DNA of 64,000 bases from Sparassis latifolia (taxonomy: Eukaryota > Basidiomycota > Agaricomycetes > Polyporales > Sparassidaceae): positions 2,418,001 to 2,482,000 of the forward strand of contig CM031557.1 of assembly GCA_018466975.1 (NCBI GenBank), given 5' to 3'. The stretch's first letter is position 1, and each line of letters opens with the position of its first letter. Below are positions 1 through 10,996 of this stretch, piece by piece. Made by a program: the position numbers and the translations under genes. Below the pieces are notes generated by a model. The model did not search any database. It had not been told where the DNA came from and saw only the letters and a list, made by a program, of their open reading frames with translations.

Positions 1-704
1 GCGTGCTAGATCATGACATTAGACAAGAGGCAAATTTGGCAGTAATGTCTTTGCAGTAATGTCGAAAAGCCTCCACTGATAAGTTCACGTTAGAAGACAG
101 CGGTCGAATTCGCTACGTGTAAGTCACTAAAGTACGAGTCCGAAAAAGATACGGACTGCCGGGAAGAGGCTAGATCACAGATCCTAGCCATATCGTGGTA
201 ATCCGGAAAGAGAGAATAGGAAAGCGTTCTTCACCCGGAGCGTCGAGCACCCTGGAGCTCATATCCGCCCCTCAAACCGCCTTACTGTGTCGCAGAAGGG
301 CATGTCTCGCCAGGTCTCGCCGTGAATGGGGTCAAGATGAGTCTGTTGAATCTCGTCGCCAGGTGAGTCTGACCGCGTCGACGTCAGATTACTGAAGTAC
401 CCCGGAAACCAGGCGACACTGTAAGGAAGCTCGACAACAACATCCAGCGTTCACCACACCGTCCATCCTTCCATAAGCCACTCGGAAACAAGCCAATTAT
501 CTTCACAGCTTGTGTTGTGCACGCCTGTGAGAGCCAGCAGCCCCAAGTAAGCCGGATTTCGCATTTTTTTCGGACTTGTTCGGATTGACGGACCCGGAAC
601 ACCGCAGGCCCACTACATCATCATCTCCGTGCGTCGTGAGTGCCAACAAGTTTCTTAGATTCCAACGGCCTTCTGCTCCGCTGGCACTCTACTCGTCATC
701 TACG
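1..704. other. No gene recognised, upstream of KGD2
   Basis: Short reading frames exist on both strands but none shows a recognisable domain or a convincing spliced continuation. The last part presumably holds the KGD2 promoter and 5' untranslated region. Confidence 0.4.
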
Positions 705-3139
705 ATGCTCTCGAGACGATTAGTTACTGTCGCTCGCGGGCGCGGCGTGCTGCGCGCTGATGTTTCGTCCATGACACGGGGGTGGTGAGTGCTTCCGTTC
801 CCGCTGGCTCGCGGAGGGCGCCCCGACGGGCAGATGACTGATTTTGGGACGTTCATGTAGGAAGGTCGCAAGCTCATATACACGGAGAGCAAAATTCCAC
901 TCGACTAACCTCTTACTAGGTATGTGTCACGACCGTTTCGGATGTCATTATACTCACAAGCACACGTTCTGTAGCGGAGACGGTGAAGGTGCCGCAGATG
1001 GCGGAGTCCATCTCAGAGGGAACACTAAAGTCATGGCTAAAACAACCTGGAGAGTCTGTTCAGGAGGACGAGGAGGTGGCGACTATCGAGACTGATAAGG
1101 TGCGTGGGCTCCTTGTAATTTCTACGCGTTTGCGGTGCTACTAGAGTCAAAGCGTGGTTTATGGCGGTTTCTGTCGTGTTGGTATGAGGGTCAAGTCTAC
1201 GAGACTTGTAATGCCCTGCTTGGTGTGATAGATGCGCTCGGACAGGGTCAATCACTTGTGGCCGGAGTCCGAATGTCCCATACATTACTCGCGTAACGGC
1301 GTGGAAGTCAGTCCTCCATCACATGTCGGGAAGTCTGGCGTTTGCATTGTCTTGCGGGAACGACTACATTTCCACCCTGATCATGTCCTCGTGTCAATGG
1401 CTACAGTGACAGCTCAGTGTGGTCAGAAACCGAGGGCGGATTTTTGGCGAGGCAGGCGATTGCGACTATGTGCGTTGGAATTGGGGAGTCTCATTCATTT
1501 TTGGTCGCTGCAGTGGTGGGACGTGTCGCACTTGTGCAGTGACTTCTCGTGAGTTGCATCGCGGCGTGTCTAGATATAGGCGGTGACCCTTCTGCGACCC
1601 GTTCTGAAACCATCGATAACCACAACACCTGCCCGATCCAGCAAGTGTCCAAGCGCATCTCATTCGCCGTCTGTACACCACACACGCCCTCCGCATGTTT
1701 GCATCGTGTGTCGCACACTCGGCGCTAACGTACCTATCACCAGATCGATGTGTCCGTGAACGCGCCCTCGGCAGGTACGATCACGGAGCTGCTCGCAGCC
1801 GAGGAGGACACGGTGACGGTGGGCCAGGACCTATTCCGCTTCGAGCCTGGTGAGGCCGCCGCGGCGCCACCCCCGACGAAGGAGCCTGAGGCTCAGACAC
1901 AGAAGGCGACGGCGGACAAGGAGGAGCCGGTAGCGAAGGCTACACCTCTGCCATCTCCGCCACCTCCGCCTGCGCGCGAGGGCACGCACGCCAAGGATAA
2001 GGCGGGTGTGCAGGGTGGTGAGGCGAAGAAGGAGGTGAAGGAGACACACAAAGCGGAGAAGGGCAAGGGCAAGGGCAAGACAGCGCCGGAGCCCGCGCCG
2101 CCGCGCGTGGCGGGTGCCCGCGGGGAGACACGCATAAAGATGAACAGGATGCGGCTGCGCATTGCGGAGCGGCTGAAAGAGTCACAGAACGCCGCGGCGT
2201 CGCTGACGACGTTCAACGAGATCGACATGTCAGCGCTCATGGAGATGCGGAAGAAGTACAAGGAAGAGATCCTGAAGACGCACGACGTCAAGCTCGGGTA
2301 CATGAGCGCGTTCGCGCACGCGAGTTGTCTGGCGCTCAAGGAGATACCGGCGGCGAATGCGTCAATTGACGGCGAGGAGATCGTCTACCGCGACTACGTC
2401 GACCTCAGTGTCGCTGTTGCTACCTCCAAGGGTCTTGTCACACCCGTGGTGAGAAACGCGGAGAGCATGAGCTTTGTTGAAATTGAAAGGGAGATTGCTG
2501 CGTTGGGCAGGAAGGTGCGTCGCCTTTTCATGATCTACTCCAGCCTTTCTCATTGGGATGGTGGTGGTGTAGGCGAGAGACGGTAAACTGACAATGGAGG
2601 ACATGGCCGGTGGTACATTTACCATGTATGTGAAACAATGGGATCTTCGTCATCTTCCACTAAAATTCGTCATATGATACAGCTCTAACGGCGGGGTTTT
2701 CGGCTCGCTCTACGGCACACCCATCATTAATGTCCCGCAGGCCGCTGTTCTGGGTGAGTGTTCTGTGACCCCCGCTCGCTGGGTGTTATTGCCCAAGCCC
2801 CGTCGCATCATGCCGATCGTTTATAATTCACCTCCCCTCAATTTTTGTCTGGCCCCCATCTTGATCGAGCGAACTCGGTGCTGACCTCGCCATACTCTTA
2901 ACAGGCATGCACACCATCAAGGAGAGACCGGTGGTCGTGAATGGCCAGATCGTGATCCGCCCCATCATGGTCGTCGCCCTCACGTACGACCACAGACTGC
3001 TCGACGGCCGGGAAGCTGTCACCTTCCTCGGTGTGTATTGTCCTTGTGCTTTGTCCGTGTCCTGCTGACTTATTGTCCTGGACGATAAGTGAAAGTGAGA
3101 GACTATCTCGAAGACCCGAGGAAGATGCTCCTGGCGTGA
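705..3139 (+). CDS. KGD2: Dihydrolipoyllysine-residue succinyltransferase, E2 of the 2-oxoglutarate dehydrogenase complex
   Basis: This mitochondrial TCA-cycle enzyme transfers the succinyl group to CoA through a lipoyl arm. I read eight exons: 705-784, 861-919, 975-1099, 1744-2514, 2573-2625, 2683-2753, 2905-3030 and 3090-3139, giving 444 residues with consistent phase. The protein starts with an Arg-rich presequence ([14 protein letters not shown]). A lipoyl domain follows ([13 protein letters not shown], then the lipoylated lysine in ATIETDK). Next come a Pro/Lys/Glu-rich linker and the 2-oxoacid dehydrogenase catalytic domain with the active-site signature [12 protein letters not shown] near the C terminus. 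No E3-binding domain is apparent in the linker, as is usual for fungal KGD2. The start at 705 was chosen because it opens the targeting peptide; an in-frame extension upstream lacks an ATG. Intron 3 (1100-1743, 644 nt) is about ten times the usual length here. Confidence 0.95.
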
Positions 3140-4556
3140 TCACGCCGCTAGCGCGTGTTGCCGGTCGGAAGAGAAGCTGCTGCTGTTCATTTCGCTATTA
3201 GAATCTCCATACATTCGTACTTATCGTAGTCCCGTTCTGATCTCACGCATTTTTTGTTCTTCTTGATTGTTGGTGGCTCTCCCCGCTGCAGGCACGTCGT
3301 CAAGTACTTACTGCGGCTGGTGGAACGAGCGCATATAGTTTGACTGATTGAGAGCGAAGGGGATCGTCGCAGGTCTTGCTGCGGACTCTGATTCGGATTC
3401 GGATCCGGAACGTGCGGCAGTCGAGGCGTTTCTACCTTCTCTCGCATTTAATGTGAAATGTGTGAAGTGGTGGTATGACGACGGTGATAAGGTACGGGAT
3501 TAATGTACGGGAGCGTGCAAGAAAAGGACTGCGTTGGGATGGTGGATAAACTTATGAGTTGCGCTCGTTCTGGGACAGTCTGGCACGGGGGAGGCTTTAG
3601 TGTGGAGGCTATACGAAGGCGGACGGAAAAGGAGGAAATACGAAGCTTGCTGGATATGGCACATCGGTGACAGGGCACCACAACGCCATATCGATGCCCA
3701 CAGCGCTATCCTCGCGTGTGAGTGCAGGTGCAGACGAGTAGACGGAACCGCACTAGCAGATAGTAGAGGCAGGCAAGTATGCGGAAATTCGAGGTCTGCG
3801 CGGGGGATCATCCTAGGACGAGAGCTGCCAGCATGCGTATTCGGTACCACCCTGACACTGAGCGCGACGTGTGTAGTACTGGGTGATAGCCGGCAGTCCA
3901 AGATGGCAAAGCGGCACAATGTGGCACAATGCACGAGGGATTCACCTGGTCGAATGGCAGGTGTTGCTGGAATCAGAGGAGCGGGATGATGAACAAGTAC
4001 AGCATCTATTTTCTGGTTGACAGATACGGGTGCGACGTTACACTACGAGACTGGATAAGACGGACGGAGGCTAAAAGTGAAAAGTACGGCGGAGAGTCAG
4101 GTGGCCGTCGGCGGAGCTTATCTTTGGTGGAGTGGGAGGACAAGACGCCGTAAGAAGGATGGGAAGGGTGGAAACGGGACGAATCAAGGGTGGCCATAGG
4201 TGGCCCATCAGAAGGGTAGCCTCGTGGCTGACGGGTACGAGCGGCTACTCCCAATCGAGCAGGTGAAGATCGAGAGGGGACTGGAGTGGCCCATTCCGCC
4301 CCTTTTCGGAGGGGTCCGGTGGGCCACCCAGTCTTCGGGGGCCGCTGAGTTTCAATCTTAGATCATCGCCTCTGAGGGAATTCGGGCGGAGTTTCAATCG
4401 TGCTCCTGGTGAGACTGATGAAATAGAAAGCTGCTGACCGATGCCGGAGTCAACAGTCCAACCCATCTCTGCCTCATTTTTCGTCCGCCAGCACCCCGAC
4501 CTCGTCGTCGCCCTCGTTCCCCCCTTCACCATCTTCCACCAGCCCTCGCCGCTACC
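3140..4556. other. Intergenic region, no gene supported
   Basis: Only short overlapping frames without recognisable domains are present between the KGD2 stop and the next start. The last 100 bases before 4557 are C/T-rich on the plus strand, as is common just upstream of fungal start codons. Confidence 0.4.
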
Positions 4557-5968
4557 ATGCTCGCCGTTCAGAGACCACCATCGCATTTTTTCTCGTCCGT
4601 GGTGTCCCGCCCCAATCACTGCCGTCACCCGTCAGCGCCGGTAGTCGTTCGCCCTACGCATACACCCGGGCTTCTCTCTCTCTCCAAGCCCCCACCTCGC
4701 CCGCAGCAATCACAACAGCCGCGGCAGCAGCGCTCGTCGCCCAAAGGTAAGCCTCATCAGAGGTCCCCTCAACCATCCCATGCGACAGCGCAAGCAACAG
4801 AGGACGCCAAGAAGGCGGTGTCAGCCCCTAAAACCGACACCCCTTCAGAGAAGCCCAAGCCGGTGACCGCTACGACATCGACCCCCGACAAGTCTGCTCG
4901 GGGACGCCAGTCGGCCAAAGACAAGGCGCATCAAAGGTCAGCCAATTAAAAAAACAATAGCGGTCAATTTTCCAACGTATTGATGTCAGCCCCTCCCGCC
5001 CTTTCAGGAACACTTCCCTATCTACCTCCCGAGGCAACGCACGACGACCTCTACATCAACCGTCTCCCCCTCCCTCTACTAGGATACCCTCGCAGGCGGA
5101 GGTTTCTTCCGATCCTCGTAAACTCGCAAGCGCTGAGCCCTCCCGCTTTCCCCAGCATACGTTGAACTTGTTCGACCCTTTCGTTGTCACTACGTCTAAC
5201 AACCCCAGAAAGATGGTCCCCAAGGACAGCGGCCTGTCCAAGGCCGGCTCTATTGTCCCGAATTTCCACTCTCCGCCTCGACTGGCGTCGCATCCTACGG
5301 GCAAACTTGCCCGCCGTCGCCAGCTGACATCTGTCCCATCGACGCCGACGCCCTCCAAGGCGGTTCCTGTTCCCCGTCACAAGGCTCGGGAAAGAGATCT
5401 GTTGTCTCGCTCGGAACCAGCTCTTATCCCGATGGTTCTTCGTCCTAAGGACACCCCAGTTAGCACCAGTCTCCCGGATTGGGACTCGTTCCCCGTCTGC
5501 GATGACTCAAGCGATATGGCGGACGACAGCGACGATACGCCTCCGACGACCCCGATCCGAGAGCTCGCGAGCGTCCCAGCGAAGAAGGGTGCTGCGTGGC
5601 AGCGCAACGATACTTTCGGCGATGCGCCCCACACAGCCCCTCTCTCGTCGACGTTTGGCTTCCCTTTCCGCCAGTCGAGCCCAGATCGGATAGCGACTCC
5701 AACTCACCGTCGACGTGCGCACCGTCGTGTGCCCAGCGATGGCGTGTTCCACATGTCTATGGACGAAGATTCGTCTGCGTCAGAGTCGCTTGAGCCCCAT
5801 CGTCGCTCCCCAATTGTTCTCCCGAAGCGTCGTGCACAGTCAGCCGCGGAGCATCGACCCGCCGATGCTGCGATCTCCTCGTCACCAGAGGCGGCCTTCT
5901 TCGCCGGTTCCATGTTCCAAAATTCTCCTAGTCCTGATGATCTTCCCGTGCCTTCATTCCACCCGTAA
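4557..5968 (+). CDS. Disordered Ser/Pro/Arg-rich protein with C-terminal EDC1/PNRC-like motif
   Basis: Two exons (4557-4936 and 5008-5968) join in phase to give 446 residues. The protein is low in complexity, rich in Ser, Pro, Thr and basic residues, and shows no globular domain. The last 23 residues contain FFAGSMFQNSPSP followed by LPVPSF. This resembles the short proline-rich motif of the EDC1/EDC2 and PNRC family of mRNA-decapping enhancers (pattern [FY]AG..F..SP.P..LP.PSF), which binds the Dcp1 EVH1 domain. Basic and Ser-rich segments such as RRRAHRRVPSDG and several acidic Asp/Ser patches lie in the second half. The decapping role is inferred only from the C-terminal motif. The N-terminal start is less certain than the C terminus, because the first exon is compositionally biased. 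Confidence 0.65.
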
Positions 5969-8864
5969 ATGTATTTGTACATGCGTTAGAATTCCAAGCG
6001 TAGAGGTTGGTATACTTGTTTTCAGATTTCCGCGATTTACTGACATTTTGGCAGTTTGGGTCATTGGACCTCCTATTAGATGCTCTCATTTATCATCGCT
6101 GATATTACGAAGTATACCCCCGAACCCGCCTTCCGACCGGCTAATGTCGTCCACCTAAAAACCATCGACTTCTCTCGTGCGGTAGCCCACCCCCCACTTC
6201 CACCCTTCGCACCGCTTCTTAGATATCATTATTCGATCATTCGACGGCCGGTTTTTGGACCTTTTCGTACTATCATCTCTTGGTTTTGCAGCGCTCTTGG
6301 GACGGCTCCGACCTCCCGACTCTACACTTACGGCGGTTTGCCTTCGCATTTACCCTGGTTTTCAAAACGGTCTGGCTCCTCGTATAGGACACCCTCGCGG
6401 CTTTTCGACTCGTTATCTAGATACCCTGCCTCTGCTGGGTCCGCCGTCTGCGCCGGTATTCATACCCCGGTCGCTCTCGGCTGCGCCGCCCAGCACCTAT
6501 CGTCGGTGGCGGCGCCGCTTCCGTTTCTATCTTCGTGTGTTTCTATATTGTCCTATCCCCTTCCTAGTCTATTCCGACTCAATGTGTCACTACCACCACA
6601 ACAGTACATCACTATCACACCGACCCGAACTCACACGTGCATGCTGTCTGCACCCTCGCCCTGCATCGCATCCCGCTCACGCGCCCTGCGCGTTGTACAG
6701 AATGACCGATAGACGCTTCCGATCCTGGAGAAGATAAAGAAGAAGAAAACAAGTAAAATCGTATTTATAACTAGCTCAACCCACCCGGATGGTGCCCGCG
6801 TGGGTTATTATCTTCACACCCCGTTCCCGGCTCGCATCCGCCATGGGTTCTTGGATTTGGGACTTCAACGCCTTTTTACGCCTCTTTTTCCTTTTTACCC
6901 ACTTCACGCTTCTATCCATAGGGTCCGTGCGCCACACCGCTCATGAGCGGAGCGGCGTGCGGGTTAGCGTATACTTCTGGGTCTGTTGTTGGCCATTTTT
7001 ATTCTTCTTCCTTCGTACCCTGTGCTATATTTTTCGGCTCCGGCCCCTTCACGTTGCACGTCTCCTGACGACTCTCCCCATTTGTCTTTCTATTGATGCG
7101 CACACGCGCTCTGTATCAATATCGCACCACCCCCCCTTCCCATTCCTATTGTGCAGTAGTACTTGCTCCGCCACCGCCGGGATCATCGCGATTCTCGTGC
7201 GGTGCCGTATATTATACGATATGTTCTGCTCCCTATTCCCGCCTATTGTTTCTCATCCCATCCCTTCCCCATTCACCGAATCATCGTTTCATAAGTTGAG
7301 TTTTTTTCTTGTCTGACTGGTTGCGACTACCTGTCCGCGACTCCTTTTTGGGGGTTTCGATGACGTTGGCGGTTGTGTTGTGAGTGTTGTCCTTAATGTT
7401 CTAGTTTTAGTCGGTGAGGCTGACAGTTCTCATCGTAGGTCAACTAGCTGTCGTCGCACACGTTTCGTTTGACGCGCGGAACCTCCACACCTGTCTTGTC
7501 TAATTTCTGCTGTACTCTCCGAGCATCAGTTGCAGGTAGTGACTGGCAGTGAGGTTCGCGGTTGCACCCCTCTGGTCAGCCGTTGTACATACACGATACC
7601 TCGCGCGTCCGACAAACCTCGCCCCACGCTTAGCTGCACGCTAGTGTGCAACACGCTCCCTCCCTCCGATCTTTACTTCCCGTTCCGGTTTCCTGCGCTC
7701 TCTTGTAGGTTCTTTCCCCGTCGCCTTCTGCCGCATTCATCATACATTTCTGCTCGCGTCTTATGCCGCTGTATCGACTACCCGTTCTGCCCCGACGCCG
7801 CCTCTGGTACCACGACTTATCAATACTCACCGCGCTGCTTTGTGTGGCACCCACTATGCCCTGCCTTATGCCTATCCTACACTATCGCACACCAATTTAG
7901 CGCGCGTGCTCGTGTTCGTGTCCGTGATACAGGCGGTGTTTCTGGGCTGGCGCGACAAGGTCGTTCGATGCTCGACGCGGACGTGCGGAGCCGGAGCAAG
8001 ACGGGTGGGGAGCGGGGCGAAGAGGCTGGGTCGCTGTCGTTGGGGACGTGGTCGCACTGCCCGCAGACTGCTTGCTTGCGATATATGTACTTACCGAGTA
8101 CCATCTGTATGATGAGTGTTATCAACATCAGCAATACGAAAGTGTTTGAGCTAGCGTTTTGCCGTGTGTTGCGTGCGATGATTCTCACTGGGGTGGGCAT
8201 GCAAGATGGGGTGTGTGCTCAACTGCGTGGAGTGCGCGCCTCACCCGTTGTCCATTGACTCTGATTACCCAGTATCCTTTCTATGCGTGGGTACCTTAGC
8301 GCGGTCCGAACCAACCACGGCCAATACGAAGGACGCATGCGCGGGCCCGGAACCACATATATCGTTTCGTAGACAGCCAGAGGCGGAATATTAAGTATGT
8401 ACATCTTCTACGGCAATGACACGGTCGGGTCAAGTGGATGCTGGAGGGAGTCATTGGAGGGCGCTTACGGTTGACGAGAGGATGCAAGTGTGTGCATCTG
8501 GAGGCGCCAGAGCTCCGCAGTAGTTGCGAGTGGCGTAGAATGGCGTCGGTCTTTGTCCGTCCTCACTCAGCCACCTCGTGTCGTTGTTGTGGGTGCATGT
8601 GTGCACCGCGATCTCGCTCCAGGCGGGGAGATCTACCGCAGTCGTTCAGTTATCAGGACGGTTGGAACATCTCAGAGATCTGACGTGTGGCCCTGTGGGG
8701 TCGTCAGTGGCGTGGTCGTTGTGTCCTTCAGTAGGTGGTTGAGTATCCGTGGATTCAGTAGACTTCTGATGACAGATCGTACTATTCAGTAGATTGTCAT
8801 TCACCAACGCCATGTACTGTATATATGTCAACAAAGACAGACAAACCGCTCACTAGAACGAGCA
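5969..8864. other. Long non-coding, strongly pyrimidine-rich stretch
   Basis: The plus strand from about 6.1 to 7.3 kb is dominated by C and T. Long frames here (6080-6712, 6255-6737, 6789-7316) encode only Ser/Leu/Pro/Phe-rich sequence of the kind a pyrimidine-rich strand produces by chance. No domain or consistent spliced gene was found. It may include a long 3' untranslated region of the preceding gene, or the promoter of an unrecognised transcript. Confidence 0.45.
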
Positions 8865-8900
8865 CTATCGAGGTCCCGTGTGTTGCTGACCGGATGCACG

Positions 8901-8990
8901 CCAGCCGCCAAGGTATACAGCCTGTTCTTGGTCTCCACTTCCATTGACATAGAACCGGAACATGCACTTCTCGTTCTTGAGCCAGGGTAT
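8901..8990 (-). pseudogene. Relic of the C-terminal tail of an ABCC transporter
   Basis: On the minus strand this stretch encodes LKNEKCMFRFYVNGSGDQEQ. It aligns with the last residues of the intact ABC transporter of this window (LKTEKGMFRALVDGSGDKEK at about 39.2 kb). The matching region covers about 30 residues. No Walker, signature or membrane segments of a second transporter were found next to it. It is therefore best read as a short remnant of a duplicated or lost ABCC gene. The alignment is by eye. Confidence 0.5.
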
Positions 8991-9794
8991 GGCTGCGGGG
9001 CACGGCTCTCCTACTCCCGAAGATAGAGCGCGACGTTGTGCGCTTTTAACTACTTGCAATTGGTGAACAAGTTGTTCGCTCTGCCTTGGAATGGTGAGCA
9101 TCGTTTCACTGGAAAACAAGGAAACTCCTTTTTCACACCTTATTCATTCCTAGGTAACGGCTACGTCATCCGTTCAGATCTCAATCCCGGGCCAAACTAT
9201 GAAGAATTTGAACAGAAGCAAAGTGCCAGGCGCTATTAGCACCACTACTTCGGTTCAGCAAATTCTGTTGTGCAGACAATCCTGAACTTGTCAGATCTCT
9301 CTCAACATTGAATAATAGCTGATGTCCATGATCAATAACAAATAGACATTACCAGATCTGCATGAGGGTGCGTGGTTTGCCGTCCCCAGTAAGCGCAACG
9401 AGCGATCAATGGCCGTTCGTACCACTCGTAACTACCGCACGGTTTTCCCTGTCGTCGAATGTTACACAGAGCTAGGCCATGCGCATCAAGCTCAAACTGA
9501 TCTTGTGTCTCCAATTCACTGCTGGAAGCGAGGGGTACTTCTTACACATAGGTCTAAGTTCGGCGGCCTCCTGCTCGGTCACGGGAGGCGGCTGTGGTGA
9601 CGTTCAGACCGACGGCGGAATGTTTTGGACGGACGGCCAGATCGTCTAGCCAGTCCAAGATGTCGATGTGGAGCGAGAAGAGTATAACTAGGAACAGGTC
9701 ATAATAATAATGCGGATGACAACACCGAACCAACGGATTGATACAGCGAGGAAAGCATTCGCGAAGTAACACGGCGACATTGCAGACTGACTTC
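8991..9794. other. Intergenic region, no gene supported
   Basis: Several short frames on both strands, none with a recognisable domain. It separates the ABCC relic from the stop codon of RPC31. Confidence 0.35.
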
Positions 9795-10743
9795 TCAGTC
9801 ATAGTCATAACCTGCCAACGAGTAAAATGAGGACTGTGCAAATCAAAGACAACAGACAAGTATTGAGAACGTACCGCCCCCACCTTCGTCGCCCCCACCG
9901 CCACCGCCGCCCAAGTCTTCCATGTCGTCTCCCTCACCGTTATCGAAGTAATTCTCGGCGTAGTCGTTGTCGTACTCTTCGTCAACATCGTAGTCCTCTT
10001 CAGCGGCTTGCGATCCGACGTCGGAGCGTTCGTCGCCCGATTTTTCCTGCAGAGAAATGAATTGTGTTGCAATATAGGTAAACTGGGTTCGGCGAACCTC
10101 TTCGGCATCTTCAACCATTTCATCGAGGTTTAGACGCTTTCTAGGTCCCTTCTTCTCAGCTACATGTGTGTATTAGGGAGGATCAAGAAGTGAATGTGTT
10201 GAATAACGAACAGGCCTTCCTCTTTTTTGGATTGAAGTAGCCTTCGAAGACCTCTTGCGGAAAAAAGGGCTGATGTAGGTCTTTCCGCTTGAGCGTAGGC
10301 TGTGATGCAGGCGAGGGACGGTATTTATCCGAATATCGCGGGAGTTCTACACTTCGTCTCGATCAGCGCCGGGAGTGTCTGCGTACCACATACACGCTCA
10401 CCTGTCGATTTTGTGGACTCGACGAGGTAGTACGCGGAGGACCGGAGACGCGTCGCGAATCCGGTCTGAAGCTCACAAATCCGCCGTTCCTCTTCGGTAT
10501 ACTCTGTGAGGACGGGGAGCGGGTCTAATGGCTGGTAGGAAATTTAGTCATTAGGCTCATATGCAAACGTATTTTTTTGGCAACAACTCGCACTGGATAC
10601 AAGGCTGTTGCTTCGCGGGACATGGACTGGATGTCTGCAAACGTGAGCCCCATCGGGGGCAGGTTGCTGCCTCCGAAACCGCCTCTCCCGCCAAAACCAC
10701 CGCGCCCACCTCCCCGTCCTCCGCCTCGGCCTCCTCTAGACAT
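9795..10743 (-). CDS. RPC31: DNA-directed RNA polymerase III subunit RPC7-like (Rpc31)
   Basis: This is a subunit of the RPC82/34/31 initiation module of RNA polymerase III, which makes tRNA and 5S rRNA. Six exons were placed: 10594-10743, 10402-10531, 10212-10346, 10098-10159, 9875-10046 and 9795-9811, giving 221 residues, close to the family size. The N terminus is an RG/GF-rich stretch (MSRGGRGGGRGGGRGG) followed by LPPMGLTFADI. The middle has the family-typical TEYTEEERRI, then LPRYSDKY, then FFPQEVFEGYFNPKKRK. The C terminus is a long acidic Asp/Glu/Tyr tail with a Gly run, ending YDYD. The last exon is only 17 nt. The gene is divergent from YRA1 with a 253-bp shared upstream region. Confidence 0.9.
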
Positions 10744-10996
10744 GTCTGCAGAATAATCTCACAGCTCGATGGCGAAGAAGTTGCCAGACACGGAGAACAA
10801 TGGGGGCGGATAGGTGCGATATAAGGTTGGCGAGGACGCGGTTTGGAACTCCGACGCCACAAATTGATAAAACGGGACCGAAGCGCTTGCCCTCGCTTGC
10901 AACCCACTACCACCATCACCCCCTGTTCCGTCCACCGTCAGGTCGCAGTCGTCGTCTCCAACTTCATCAAGCTCATATCCAACAAACACAATAGCT
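10744..10996. promoter_or_regulatory. Shared divergent promoter of RPC31 and YRA1
   Basis: The start codons of RPC31 (minus) and YRA1 (plus) lie 253 bp apart with no gene between them, so both promoters and both 5' untranslated regions must fit here. No clear TATA box was recognised. Shared control of a Pol III subunit and an mRNA-export adaptor is inferred from position only. Confidence 0.5.

Noticed and set aside
1893..2339. A 148-codon minus-strand frame
   Set aside because: It is the antisense shadow of the KGD2 coding exon.
6080..7316. Three long plus-strand frames
   Set aside because: They follow from the pyrimidine-rich strand (few A/G stop codons) and encode only Ser/Pro/Leu/Phe-biased sequence.
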